A DNA stretch of 64,000 nt, taken from assembly GCF_000612725.1 (NCBI RefSeq), contig NZ_HG964454.1, positions 20,109-84,108 on the forward strand, given 5' to 3'. Below the pieces are notes generated by a model, which was given only the letters and a program-made list of their open reading frames with translations, did not search any database and had not been told where the DNA came from. Positions within the stretch are counted from its first letter, which is position 1; each line of letters starts with the position of its first letter. Of this stretch, positions 1-7,794 are shown piece after piece. A program made the translations under genes and the position numbers. This stretch comes from Mycolicibacterium austroafricanum. Lineage in GTDB: Bacteria > Actinomycetota > Actinomycetes > Mycobacteriales > Mycobacteriaceae.

Positions 1-555
1 CCGGTTGCCGCTCCCGCGCCGGCCGCGCAGTTCCCGGTCGCACAGGCCCCGGTCGCACAGTTCCCGGTGGCCCAGCCCGCCGCTGCGCCCGTCGCCCAGG
101 CGCCGGTCGCCAACGGGAATCTGGTCCCGTCGGCGGCGCCGGCCATCGGCACCATCCCGACCGGCTCCGGCGGAGGCATCCCCGACGAGCACTTCAACAA
201 GCCGATTCTGTTCCGCTTGCTGTCCCTCGCCTCCCGCGCCAGCAAGTACGAGAAGGTCGACGTGCTCGCCCCGACGGTCGACTACATCGTGCTCGACCCG
301 GCCACAGGCACCTTCGAGCAGGTGCAGAACGTCACCATCATGCAGAAGAACATCCGCAACGAGCTGGTGACCTGCTTCCAGCGCGGTGAGAGCGCGGTGA
401 CCGGTGTGGCCATTCAGGTGCCCGGTTCCAACGACAACGCCGCCAAGGTGCTGCGCGCCCTCGACGACACCAACTCGGGCTACGGTGCGCAGCAGGCGAC
501 CGCCTACCTGCGCGACGCGGCGATCACTCAGTTCGGTTGGTGGACCGCCGGCTGA
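1..555 (+). CDS. Hypothetical protein, 5' end outside window
   Basis: The frame is open from base 1 to a stop at 553-555, so the gene starts upstream of the window. The visible N-terminal part (about 55 residues) is a low-complexity Pro/Ala/Val/Gln linker built on repeats such as AQFPVAQAPV. After it comes a globular part of about 125 residues containing DYIVLDPATGTFEQVQNVTI and ending FGWWTAG. I do not recognise the family. The Pro/Ala-rich linker joined to a compact domain resembles the Pro/Ala-rich proteins encoded at 7791-9062 and 9149-9661, so these may belong to one backbone module. A good hairpin terminator follows 25 bp downstream. The ATG at codon 23 is internal to the repeat and is unlikely to be the start. 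Confidence 0.7.
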   Translation, partial: PVAAPAPAAQFPVAQAPVAQFPVAQPAAAPVAQAPVANGNLVPSAAPAIGTIPTGSGGGIPDEHFNKPILFRLLSLASRASKYEKVDVLAPTVDYIVLDPATGTFEQVQNVTIMQKNIRNELVTCFQRGESAVTGVAIQVPGSNDNAAKVLRALDDTNSGYGAQQATAYLRDAAITQFGWWTAG

Positions 556-579
556 GCGCTCCAGCGTCAGACTGCCCAA

Positions 580-613
580 CAACGGCCCGCACCGGCAACG
601 GTGTGGGCCGTTG
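580..613 (+). terminator. Hairpin terminator after first gene
   Basis: CAACGGCCCGCACC (580-593), a six-base loop, then GGTGTGGGCCGTTG (600-613) form a 14-bp stem with one mismatch, 25 bp after the stop at 555. No clear U-tract follows, which is common for actinobacterial terminators. Confidence 0.6.
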
Positions 614-786
614 TGCTGTGCGGCCTGTGTTTCGCGCCGCCGTGGTGAAGTCGCCATGTGGAGCGAGGATTGACGAGCGAGCGCCATCGATGCATGCAGT
701 GATGCCGATAGTGTTGCGTGCCGCGACTCATGCCTCGGCGTTCTAGCATCCCGGGGATCATCCGCCAAGGAAAGGCACACCCGACC

Positions 787-1341
787 ATGAGCGCTCCGCA
801 GAGCCCCACCTACTTCCGACCGGTCAATGCTGACACCGGAGAACTGACCCTGGCGGTGTACTTCACCGCGCCGCTGTTCGATCTGCTGAGCGCCTACGAG
901 AACGACCCCAACAAGCAGACCGATGAGCTGGCCGCCGACGTCCGAGACGAGCTGGACCGCCGCGGAATCCCCATCCGTCCCACCATCGCTCACGGCCGTC
1001 TGCGCATCCTGCAGGAGACCGAGCCCGACGAGTTTGGTTTCAAGCGCAAGCCGATGGTGCACTCCACCGTGATCGCCTACCTGACCGACGCCGAGCCTGA
1101 CGATCCGCGGCTGGCCGAGCTGGCGGCAGGATTCCGGGGTGAGCGTCTCGGGGCCACGGTCAGCTTCGAGATCCCCACGACCGACAGCGAAGCCGCTGCT
1201 GCCGAACGTGCGCGTGCCGAAGCCGAGGCTGCCAGCCAGTACCGGGCCCGGGCAGATACCGAACGCGCGGCTGCCGCCGAAAAAGATGCGCGCACCACAG
1301 CCGATCCGTTCGCCGACGATATGAGCGACCTGTTCGATTGA
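787..1341 (+). CDS. Hypothetical protein with Ala-rich coiled-coil tail
   Basis: 184 residues from the ATG at 787, which is preceded by AAGGAAAGG about 12 bases upstream. This start is preferred over an in-frame ATG at 718. The first 120 residues look globular and begin MSAPQSPTYFRPVNADTGEL. Residues 135 onward are rich in Ala/Arg/Glu with a heptad-like pattern, as in a coiled coil, and the protein ends in an acidic tail, DPFADDMSDLFD. No family is recognised. It is the first of three short + strand genes (787-1859) that may form a transcription unit, with about 170 bp of untranslated DNA upstream after the 580-613 hairpin. An acidic C-terminal tail on a soluble protein could be a docking peptide, but that is only a guess. 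Confidence 0.65.
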   Translation: MSAPQSPTYFRPVNADTGELTLAVYFTAPLFDLLSAYENDPNKQTDELAADVRDELDRRGIPIRPTIAHGRLRILQETEPDEFGFKRKPMVHSTVIAYLTDAEPDDPRLAELAAGFRGERLGATVSFEIPTTDSEAAAAERARAEAEAASQYRARADTERAAAAEKDARTTADPFADDMSDLFD

Positions 1342-1350
1342 CTACGTCGC

Positions 1351-1530
1351 TTGGACAACCCATCCAGCGACAGTGGCCGCACCCCCGACCAGATCGCTGC
1401 TGACACACTGCTGCACCGGGCCCAGGAACTGGAACGGGCCGGTCGCAACAATGAGGCTCAGGATCTTCGCGCGTCGGTGCACCGGCTGCGGACACCGCCG
1501 CCATCACGGTCATCCATGACCAGGACGTGA
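1351..1530 (+). CDS. Small hypothetical protein (59 aa)
   Basis: An open frame from a TTG at 1351 to a TGA at 1528-1530. The middle part, DQIAADTLLHRAQELERAGR, has the even charge pattern of a short amphipathic helix pair. It lies between two + strand genes, 9 bp after the previous stop. The start is non-ATG and has no strong ribosome-binding site. Its placement and composition suggest a real small gene, but an untranslated spacer cannot be excluded. Confidence 0.35.
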   Translation: MDNPSSDSGRTPDQIAADTLLHRAQELERAGRNNEAQDLRASVHRLRTPPPSRSSMTRT

Positions 1531-1577
1531 CACCGCGGCGCATGGCGACCACAACACCATCGAAAGAGAGAGCACCC

Positions 1578-1859
1578 ATGCGGCTGTCGAAAGCCCGAAT
1601 CGAACGCCTTGCGCTGGCAGCGGCGATGTCAGCCGGCGCCGGCGGCGCCGCCACCACAGTCGTACCGGGCCTGCACCACTGGCCGCCGAGCGCAGTCGCC
1701 GCGGCCGTCGCAGTGGCGGTGGCCGCCGCCGGGGCGCTGCGCAAGCTGCTCACCGTCGCTTTGGTCGCCGTGGCGTCGACCGTGGTGATCGTCGCAGCTG
1801 ACGCCGCACTCGGCGGAAAGCTGCGCAGCATGCTCGACATCAGCTCCCTGCTGGGCTGA
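1578..1859 (+). CDS. Small membrane protein
   Basis: 93 residues from the ATG at 1578, preceded by GAAAGAGAG, which makes it a better start than the ATG at 1527. A basic N-terminus (RLSKARIERL) is followed by hydrophobic Ala/Val-rich stretches at about residues 10-28, 38-55 and 58-75, so two or three membrane helices are likely. The tail is SMLDISSLLG. The size and layout fit a holin-like or channel-like integral membrane protein, but no diagnostic motif is visible and no lysis genes are nearby. It ends 27 bp before the convergent 3' end of the whiA-like gene pair. Confidence 0.55.
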   Translation: MRLSKARIERLALAAAMSAGAGGAATTVVPGLHHWPPSAVAAAVAVAVAAAGALRKLLTVALVAVASTVVIVAADAALGGKLRSMLDISSLLG

Positions 1860-1885
1860 CGGCACACGCACCGCGGAACAAAACG

Positions 1886-2584
1886 TCAGTGTGCGCCCAC
1901 CGCGCCCGGCAAGCGGATGCAGTCACCGAGAAGCCGCCGCGTCGATGCTGGAGCGCCCATTGTCAGTAGCAGATCCCCGACTGCGCGTGACTTGCGCACC
2001 TGCACAATCTCCACGGTGTGCGCGTCGGCCGCAATCTGGCCCCGGTGCGCGGTGATGCCGCAGCGGCGCAGATAGGCAACAAGCCAGCGTGCCGTGGATG
2101 GTCCGGGGCACGCCAATGACACTCGCACGCGGACGTCACTGCGACCGTCATCGGCGGCGGTCACGCTGACCTGCCCGCGGGCCAGAAACGCCGCGCGTAG
2201 AACCGCTGCGCCCTCGGAGTAGGTGCAGGTGTTCGGATCCAGGTTCAGATCTGGGATCGTCTTGCCGGCGGCGTCCAAGAGACCGACCCGGCGCGCCAGG
2301 TACGCCCCGCCGCGCACCACCTGTACGCGCGACAGGTGGGAACCGGCCACCACCACCGCTGTCCCGTGGAGACCGTGCAGGGCAACGATTTCCCCGCGCA
2401 AGCGGACTGCGGCGGTGTGGGTCCCGAACACCGCGGTCACTGCGGTGAGGCCGGACCACGACTGCACGCCGCCGCCGAAGCGCAACATCGCCGATGTCTC
2501 GGCGTGGCGGGCCGCCAGCGGTACAGTCGAGTTGATCGGCACGGCTGCCAACTCGTTGGCGACCATCCGCGTGACCGCACTCAT
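1886..2584 (-). CDS. Truncated WhiA-like protein lacking the HTH domain
   Basis: 232 residues. The ATG at 2584 overlaps the stop of the upstream gene (TGATG), which implies translational coupling, so I chose it over the ORF start at 2626. The sequence is paralogous to the N-terminal part of its neighbour. Both begin with a short helix (VANELAAVP here, LHDELARVP there), then a run containing LRGEIVALHG versus LRREIAAVHG, and YLARRVGLLDAAGK versus LAHQCGMVDRRGR. This is the WhiA N-terminal region related to LAGLIDADG homing endonucleases. The C-terminal DNA-binding helix-turn-helix of WhiA is missing. It may act as a dimerising partner or antagonist of the full-length copy; this is inference. 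Confidence 0.65.
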   Translation of the reverse strand: MSAVTRMVANELAAVPINSTVPLAARHAETSAMLRFGGGVQSWSGLTAVTAVFGTHTAAVRLRGEIVALHGLHGTAVVVAGSHLSRVQVVRGGAYLARRVGLLDAAGKTIPDLNLDPNTCTYSEGAAVLRAAFLARGQVSVTAADDGRSDVRVRVSLACPGPSTARWLVAYLRRCGITAHRGQIAADAHTVEIVQVRKSRAVGDLLLTMGAPASTRRLLGDCIRLPGAVGAH

Positions 2585-3573
2585 CAGGGCGCCCCGGCCG
2601 TGACCAGGTTGATGTCCTTGAGGCATCCCCGCGCCGGCGCGTCGGTATCGGCGCTCACTTTGTCGGCCAGCGCCAGGAGTCGGCGCAACCGTCCGGCCAC
2701 CGCGTCCTTGGTCATTGGCGGGTCGGCCAGCTGGCCAAGCTCTTCCAATGAGGCGGTGCGGTGACTGGTGCGCAACCGGCCGGTGTAGATGAGATGCTGC
2801 GGCGCGTCGGGACCGAGCACCTGCAGCGCTGCTAGCACACGGTCGACGGTGACAGCCGCGGCCCGCGCCGAGCGGCGCATGTTTGCCTCGTCGAGATTGG
2901 CCATCCGCGCTGCGGTCGCGTACATCTCGCGCTGGCTGACCCGGCGCTCCCAGCTGATGCGAGCCTCGTTGGCACCGACGAGGGTGAGCATCCGACCGAT
3001 GTCGCCCTCATCGCGCAGCGTCACATGCGACATGCCGCGGGATTCGCGGACCAGGGGCTGCAACCCGATCCGGCGGGCACAGCTGGCCAGGGCGTAGGCG
3101 GCCTCGGGGCTGGGGCATGTGATGTCCAGTGCGGTGTTGCGGCCGGGGCTGTGCAAGGTTCCGGCAGCCAGGATGGCGCCACGCCATACAGCGATGACCT
3201 CGCTGATCGAGCCGCCGACCACCGCCGGGGCGAGCCCGGCCACCAGCCGCCCACGCCGGTCGACCATGCCGCACTGGTGTGCCAGCAGCGTTCCACCGTC
3301 TTCAACGCGGACGCGGTAGAACGCGGAGCGGCGCAGCCCGCTCCCGCTGTGCATGGTGACACCAGCGAGGTGGCCGTGCACAGCTGCAATCTCGCGGCGC
3401 AGGTGGCGGGCCAGTGCGCTTGTGGTGGTGACGGCTTCGACGACGAGACCGTCGCGGGCGACGCGCAGGTCAGCGGACAGCCGCAGAATGGCGGCAAGCT
3501 GAGCGGCGCGGCTGCCCGGCAAAGTGACCGGTACGCGGGCCAGCTCGTCATGGAGTTCACTCGTCAGAGACAT
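2584..3573 (-). CDS. whiA: WhiA-family transcriptional regulator
   Basis: 329 residues, about the usual WhiA length. The start ATG at 3573 is preceded by AGAAGGAG. The N-terminal WhiA domain is followed from about residue 200 by the WhiA C-terminal helix-turn-helix region, seen in RRVSQREMYATAARMANLDE, NMRRSARAAAVTVDRVLAAL and later SLEELGQLADPPMTKDAVAGRLRRLLALAD. The last stretch is the typical WhiA motif. WhiA regulates sporulation septation in Streptomyces and cell division in other Gram-positive bacteria, and is normally a single chromosomal gene. A copy beside helicase and polymerase genes on accessory DNA, coupled to a truncated paralogue, is unusual. It may control genes of the element or modulate the host WhiA regulon. 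Confidence 0.75.
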   Translation of the reverse strand: MSLTSELHDELARVPVTLPGSRAAQLAAILRLSADLRVARDGLVVEAVTTTSALARHLRREIAAVHGHLAGVTMHSGSGLRRSAFYRVRVEDGGTLLAHQCGMVDRRGRLVAGLAPAVVGGSISEVIAVWRGAILAAGTLHSPGRNTALDITCPSPEAAYALASCARRIGLQPLVRESRGMSHVTLRDEGDIGRMLTLVGANEARISWERRVSQREMYATAARMANLDEANMRRSARAAAVTVDRVLAALQVLGPDAPQHLIYTGRLRTSHRTASLEELGQLADPPMTKDAVAGRLRRLLALADKVSADTDAPARGCLKDINLVTAGAP

Positions 3574-3588
3574 ATCGGACTCCTTCTG

Positions 3589-4224
3589 CTAGGCCACGGA
3601 CCGGCTGAGCCGGCCGTTGGAGGTGAGGGGGAGGTCGACGCGAGCGCGCCCTGTGACAGCAGAGTGTGCGGGCGTTATCGGTGTCGGGGGCATCGGTGCA
3701 ATCGGGTATTCCGGCATGCGTGCAGCTGGGCTCGCACCGCTTTCGACCTCATCGAGTGAGCGCCACAGGGCGGTGTCGGCTTCCCGCGGCTCGGCGTGCA
3801 GGGCGACGCGGTGCGCGGCAATGGCACGTGCAAGTACCGCCGCGGCGGCGTTGCCGAGGTTGTCGGAGCGGTGCTGATGGTGCAGGTCCAGCGCGATCTG
3901 GCAGGACAGCATCACCGCCTCCGACGACGAGATCCTCTTGCGCATGGTGGTCAGGTCGTCGCTGCCGTCGGCCAGAAGTGCAGCGCGCGAACGCAGCTCG
4001 GTGTTGACTCCGCGAGCGGCGATCAGCACCTTCTGGGCGACCTGCGGATCGGTGCAGAACCCGTCCACGGTGTCACGCTGTATCCGCCAGCACAGGGCGT
4101 GCAGAGCATGTCGCAGTTCGGCGGCACTGCAACTGCGGATCCAGTCCAGGTCGGTGAGCTTGGCGCGGAATGCGTCCCCGCCGTTGTCACGCCGGGTGCG
4201 AGCAGGTTCTGGGAGTTCGGTCAT
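3589..4224 (-). CDS. Hypothetical protein
   Basis: 211 residues, starting at the ATG at 4224 and ending 15 bp before the whiA-like start. It is mostly helical, with conserved-looking segments LHALCWRIQRDTV and SSEAVMLSCQIALDLHHQHR. The last 45 residues are a Pro-rich, probably disordered tail. No family is recognised and no enzymatic motif is visible. It lies in the same-strand cluster 9661-1886, whose tightly spaced genes look co-transcribed. Confidence 0.6.
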   Translation of the reverse strand: MTELPEPARTRRDNGGDAFRAKLTDLDWIRSCSAAELRHALHALCWRIQRDTVDGFCTDPQVAQKVLIAARGVNTELRSRAALLADGSDDLTTMRKRISSSEAVMLSCQIALDLHHQHRSDNLGNAAAAVLARAIAAHRVALHAEPREADTALWRSLDEVESGASPAARMPEYPIAPMPPTPITPAHSAVTGRARVDLPLTSNGRLSRSVA

Positions 4225-4304
4225 GTGTCGGTCTTTCTGTGAGATGTCAGCGGGTCAGCGGTGAAAGGGGAAGCGGTACAGCGGTTGAGCGGTTGTGTAG
4301 TGGG

Positions 4305-6239
4305 TCAGGAAACAGCGTCGGCAGTGGGGAAGTGGGGGAACCAGTGATCGGCCTGGGCGAGCGCGAGCATGTCGGACAGGTCGCGGCGGTCCAGAGTGTC
4401 TGCGTCGGGAACACCGAGCGCGCGAGCCAGCGACACCTGTGCCGGGCTGGGTTCGCTTCGAGCGGCATCGCGCAGGGCGCCGGGAAACAGCGTCTGGGAC
4501 AGTTTGTCGGCGCTGGCCAGGTCGAACCCCTGCAGGTAGCACCGCGGTCCTGGTTCGGCCCACTGCCCATCGACACCGATCCAGAACATGCGCCGCGCCG
4601 TGGTGTCGTAGAACCCGCACGCCCAGTCTTTGCCAGGCACCGTGCCCTGCACGCCGCGCATGTCGGCAAGGATCAACACACCTTTGGAGCCGTCGCTGTG
4701 ATACACCGGGCGGACCATGCCGCGCGGGTGTGCGGTCCACCGGATCGTCGCGGTGCGCACCGACCACGTCGAATCAGTGTGCCGACGCTTTGGAAGGTCC
4801 TGCGGCACACCGGAGACCGGATCGAAGGTCCGCAGCGGGTCCACCCGGTGGGTGTCGCACTGGCAGCCGCACCGGCACAACCCGAATGCCAGCGTGCATT
4901 CACAGGTGCACGGCACCGAGGAAACTTCGGGTTCGATCGGTGACCCGCCGGTCGGCTCGTCACCGCAGGCGCACTGGCAGGCGCATCCCTGCCCGGTGCA
5001 CGACAGCACACAGCTGGTGCCCGCGCACGGCTGGGCGCACCCACAACCCAGGCCCCGATCCGTTTCCTCGCGGACCTCAGCGTCGAGCCTGGTCTTGACG
5101 ATCAGCCCGAGCGATCCGGCACCGACCAGATCGATCACGAGGGCGTTCTCTTTGACAGTGCCGTCTTCGAACGTGTGCGGCCGCAGCGCACGGCCCACGC
5201 ACTGCACCAGGCGAGGCTGGCTGCGTGTGGGCCGCGCCAGTACGACGACCTCGCACCGGGGGAAGTCCGCGCCCTCGGTGAGCACATCGACGGTCACCAG
5301 AACCTGTGTGGCCCCGGCGCGGAACCGCCGGTAGATGCCTTCACGGGCGCGCACCGATGTCGGGCCCACCACCACTTCGGCGGTCAGCCCCTGGGCTACC
5401 AGCGACTGCGCGAGCTGCTCGCAGTGCAACATCGACGCGCCGAACACAATGGTGGAGCGACCCCCGGTGCGGGTGAGGACAGCTTCGACCGTCGCATTGA
5501 GCGTGGTGTCACGCAGCATTGCCTCTTCGGCGGATTCATCGGTGATCTCACCGCTACGGCCAGTCGTCAGCGTCGAGGAGTCCAGCCCGACATCGACGGT
5601 CACGCCTTCGGGACGAAGCAGGAAACCGTTCTCGATGGCCCATGCCAGATCTCGTTCGAACACCACCTCCTGCCACACCATCCGCAGCGGTGGTTCGCCT
5701 TTACCGGGATCGTTGCGTGTCATCGTCGCGGTGAACCCGGCCCGGCGCCCACCCATCGCGGCGAAGTGGTCGAGCACATTGCGGTAGGTGCGTGCCACGG
5801 CGTGATGGCATTCATCGACAATCACGAGGTCGCGCGTGCCCAGCCGCGTCAGTGCCGTGGCGCTCTGCAGGGACTGCACTGTCGCCGAGACGATCTGGGC
5901 ATCCGCATCACCGCGGTGTGGGCCGCCGATCTTGGCCGGCACGGGACCGGACGGGTTGACGGCGCACACTGCATCGGCCATCTGCTCGATCAGCTCGTTG
6001 CGGTGTGCCACCAGCAGCACCCGTCCACCGAGCACGACATCGCGACGGGTCAGCTCGGCGATCACAGTGGTCTTCCCCGACCCGGTGGGCAGGACAACGG
6101 CCGGACCGGGAACCCGGCGGCCGAACGCCTCCCACACCGCATCGGCGGCTTCGATCTGGTAGTGCCGCAGGGCCCGCGGGGTGGCCGCTGATGGGGGCGC
6201 CAGTGGATAATTCGACGGCACCTGCAGCGTGGAGGTCAT
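4305..6239 (-). CDS. SF2 DEAD/DEAH-type helicase with Cys-rich insert
   Basis: 644 residues. The ATG at 6239 overlaps the upstream stop (ATGA), and I prefer it to the GTG at 6251. Helicase motifs are clear: a Q-like RHYQIEA, Walker A PTGSGKTT (about 51-58), DECHH (142-146), TATMT (about 170), and a C-terminal RecA domain with GADFPRCEVVVLARPT and motif VI QCVGRALRP. This layout is that of the RadD/UvrB-like or restriction-type SF2 helicases that act on double-stranded DNA. Residues 399-461 hold 16 cysteines in 63 positions (for example CACQCAC and CRCGCQC), followed by a C-terminal domain of about 180 residues with no clear family. The Cys-rich stretch probably binds zinc or another metal. 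A role in replication or repair of the element is likely, since a DNA polymerase lies nearby. Confidence 0.8.
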   Translation of the reverse strand: MTSTLQVPSNYPLAPPSAATPRALRHYQIEAADAVWEAFGRRVPGPAVVLPTGSGKTTVIAELTRRDVVLGGRVLLVAHRNELIEQMADAVCAVNPSGPVPAKIGGPHRGDADAQIVSATVQSLQSATALTRLGTRDLVIVDECHHAVARTYRNVLDHFAAMGGRRAGFTATMTRNDPGKGEPPLRMVWQEVVFERDLAWAIENGFLLRPEGVTVDVGLDSSTLTTGRSGEITDESAEEAMLRDTTLNATVEAVLTRTGGRSTIVFGASMLHCEQLAQSLVAQGLTAEVVVGPTSVRAREGIYRRFRAGATQVLVTVDVLTEGADFPRCEVVVLARPTRSQPRLVQCVGRALRPHTFEDGTVKENALVIDLVGAGSLGLIVKTRLDAEVREETDRGLGCGCAQPCAGTSCVLSCTGQGCACQCACGDEPTGGSPIEPEVSSVPCTCECTLAFGLCRCGCQCDTHRVDPLRTFDPVSGVPQDLPKRRHTDSTWSVRTATIRWTAHPRGMVRPVYHSDGSKGVLILADMRGVQGTVPGKDWACGFYDTTARRMFWIGVDGQWAEPGPRCYLQGFDLASADKLSQTLFPGALRDAARSEPSPAQVSLARALGVPDADTLDRRDLSDMLALAQADHWFPHFPTADAVS

Positions 6240-7000
6240 GGGCGCCCCCACGATCCGCAGCTGAGCACGTAATCGCCGCCGGTGAGGTAGAGCCCGTCAG
6301 TCGCGGCGACCGTGAGGCCGCCGGGCGCGGACCGATCCACCGCCGCTGCAGCGGTGATGCCGCGACGGACGCCGAAGCGCGCAGCTGCGTGAGTGCCGGA
6401 TCCGGCGGGCTCGACCACGGGGAGACCGCCGAGCGAGCGGACCAGTGAGGCGTACGCATCTCGAGCCATTTCCGGCGCCGACGCCGGCAATGTCCGCCGT
6501 ACACCGTGCAGGCCATCCAACACTGCTCGCCGAACCTGGATCGCGCCCAGCAGGTAGGGCAGCAGCTCAGACTCCGATTCGACCAGCCCGTTGCGCAGCG
6601 CCTGACCAAACGTCAGCGGATCGGCCGTGGTCGGTCCCGTGTCGGGGTAGGCGACCGGACCAGCCGTGCGTACCGCCCAGCGTGCGGTGCCATCGGGCAT
6701 CGCCAGGTTGGTGGCGATGTCGATGCTGCGGTAGTAGTCCTCGGTCGCGGTTGCCGCGTCGAAGGCCAGCCACAGCTGCTCGGCGTCGGCCAACGTCGTT
6801 GCACCGTCGGAGAACCCGAACTCGATGGCCGTCCCGGTGCTGGATTCGGCAGTACCGCATACAGCGGTGGGGTGGCCGTCGGAGCCGAACACCAGGTCGC
6901 CTGTACTCAGCGACGACAGCGCGACGAATCCGCGGGGAGTGGGTACCGCCGTGACGGTCGATCCGGAAGAGTCCGGGGCGCACACGGCGGCAGGTGTCAT
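6236..7000 (-). CDS. Free-standing intein-like (Hint/LAGLIDADG-like) protein
   Basis: 254 residues from the ATG at 7000, five bases after the upstream stop; the longer ORF to 7144 overlaps that gene. The sequence has the order of an intein. A Cys at residue 7 is followed by block A/B-like GFVALSSLSTGDLVFGSDG and a second strand set, GFSDGATTLADAEQLWLAF. The middle resembles a degenerate LAGLIDADG endonuclease (LLPYLLGAI, RRAVLDGLHG, YASLVRSLGGLPVV). The end looks like block G (DGLYLTGGDYVLS), but where inteins have His-Asn it reads Ser-Cys. There is almost no extein on either side, so this looks like an orphan intein or a Hint domain turned to another use. It overlaps the helicase start by four bases. 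Confidence 0.6.
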   Translation of the reverse strand: MTPAAVCAPDSSGSTVTAVPTPRGFVALSSLSTGDLVFGSDGHPTAVCGTAESSTGTAIEFGFSDGATTLADAEQLWLAFDAATATEDYYRSIDIATNLAMPDGTARWAVRTAGPVAYPDTGPTTADPLTFGQALRNGLVESESELLPYLLGAIQVRRAVLDGLHGVRRTLPASAPEMARDAYASLVRSLGGLPVVEPAGSGTHAAARFGVRRGITAAAAVDRSAPGGLTVAATDGLYLTGGDYVLSCGSWGRP

Positions 7001-7005
7001 CGCGG

Positions 7006-7794
7006 TCACAGAACAGGTGCAGGCAGATGGTCCAGCCAGGCTGGCGGTCCACCGATAGCCACCGCGGCGGTCGCGACCGCCAACCGGATCCCGACTGAGC
7101 CGCGCAGCATCGGGGTGACGGTCCCTCCGCCGCGGGAAGTCCACGGGCAGACGACGGTCGCCAGATGATAGGCGGACAGCGACTGCCGCGTGTGCACGGT
7201 CAGAACCCGGCTGGTGTTGTGCTGGCGCACCAGGTGGTGCAGCAGCCGGAAGTCAGCGGCTTCGATGCGCAGGCACGTCAGCATGACCTCACCCCACCGC
7301 GGGCCGTACAGCTCCTCGAACACCGCGGCGCTGACAGCCAGGCGGCGCAGACGCGAAATGATGCGGGTATCCGTGCAATCCGAGGAGCAGTTCCATTCCT
7401 CGTCGGCGTTGGTCAGCGTCAGGATCTCCAGCAGTGCGTTGGCCACCGTCAGATCCCGCGAGGTTCCCAGTACGGCGCAGCGTAGGCACGTCACGCCGCT
7501 GGTCGGGTGCTGATGGGGGTGCTCGATGTAGTCGACATGGCCGCGCTGGATACGCGCAGCGGTGCGCCGTGCCAGCGCGAGGGTGTAGTCGATGATGAGC
7601 TGCATGTCCAGGACGGTCTCGGTGACGGTCTCGGTCAAGCCGGCCAGTGCAAGCGGTCCCGGCTCGATGAGGGGAGCGATGCGGACCGGGACCATGCCGA
7701 GCGCGTTGTCGTCGCTGTCGAGCGGCGAGAGCAGCGGCGGCAGCTGGGGGAAGTGTGCGGTCATGTCGATGTCCGCCAGCGTCGGAATGCTCAC
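7006..7794 (-). CDS. Hypothetical protein
   Basis: 262 residues. The ATG at 7794 overlaps the stop of the upstream gene (ATGA). The N-terminal 90 residues contain a helical segment, TVLDMQLIIDYTLALARRTA. The middle has four cysteines (TCLRCAVLG and NCSSDCTD) that could form a metal site. A region with LRIEAADFRLLHHLVRQHN follows, then an Ala/Gly-rich hydrophobic stretch near the C-terminus (IRLAVATAAVAIGG). No family is recognised. Its close spacing on both sides places it in the same operon as the Pro/Ala-rich protein and the orphan intein. Confidence 0.6.
   Translation of the reverse strand: MSIPTLADIDMTAHFPQLPPLLSPLDSDDNALGMVPVRIAPLIEPGPLALAGLTETVTETVLDMQLIIDYTLALARRTAARIQRGHVDYIEHPHQHPTSGVTCLRCAVLGTSRDLTVANALLEILTLTNADEEWNCSSDCTDTRIISRLRRLAVSAAVFEELYGPRWGEVMLTCLRIEAADFRLLHHLVRQHNTSRVLTVHTRQSLSAYHLATVVCPWTSRGGGTVTPMLRGSVGIRLAVATAAVAIGGPPAWLDHLPAPVL

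Noticed and set aside
1860..1885. Bidirectional terminator between the convergent genes
   Set aside because: Partial complementarity around GGCACACGC and GTGTGCGCC does not give a convincing stem.
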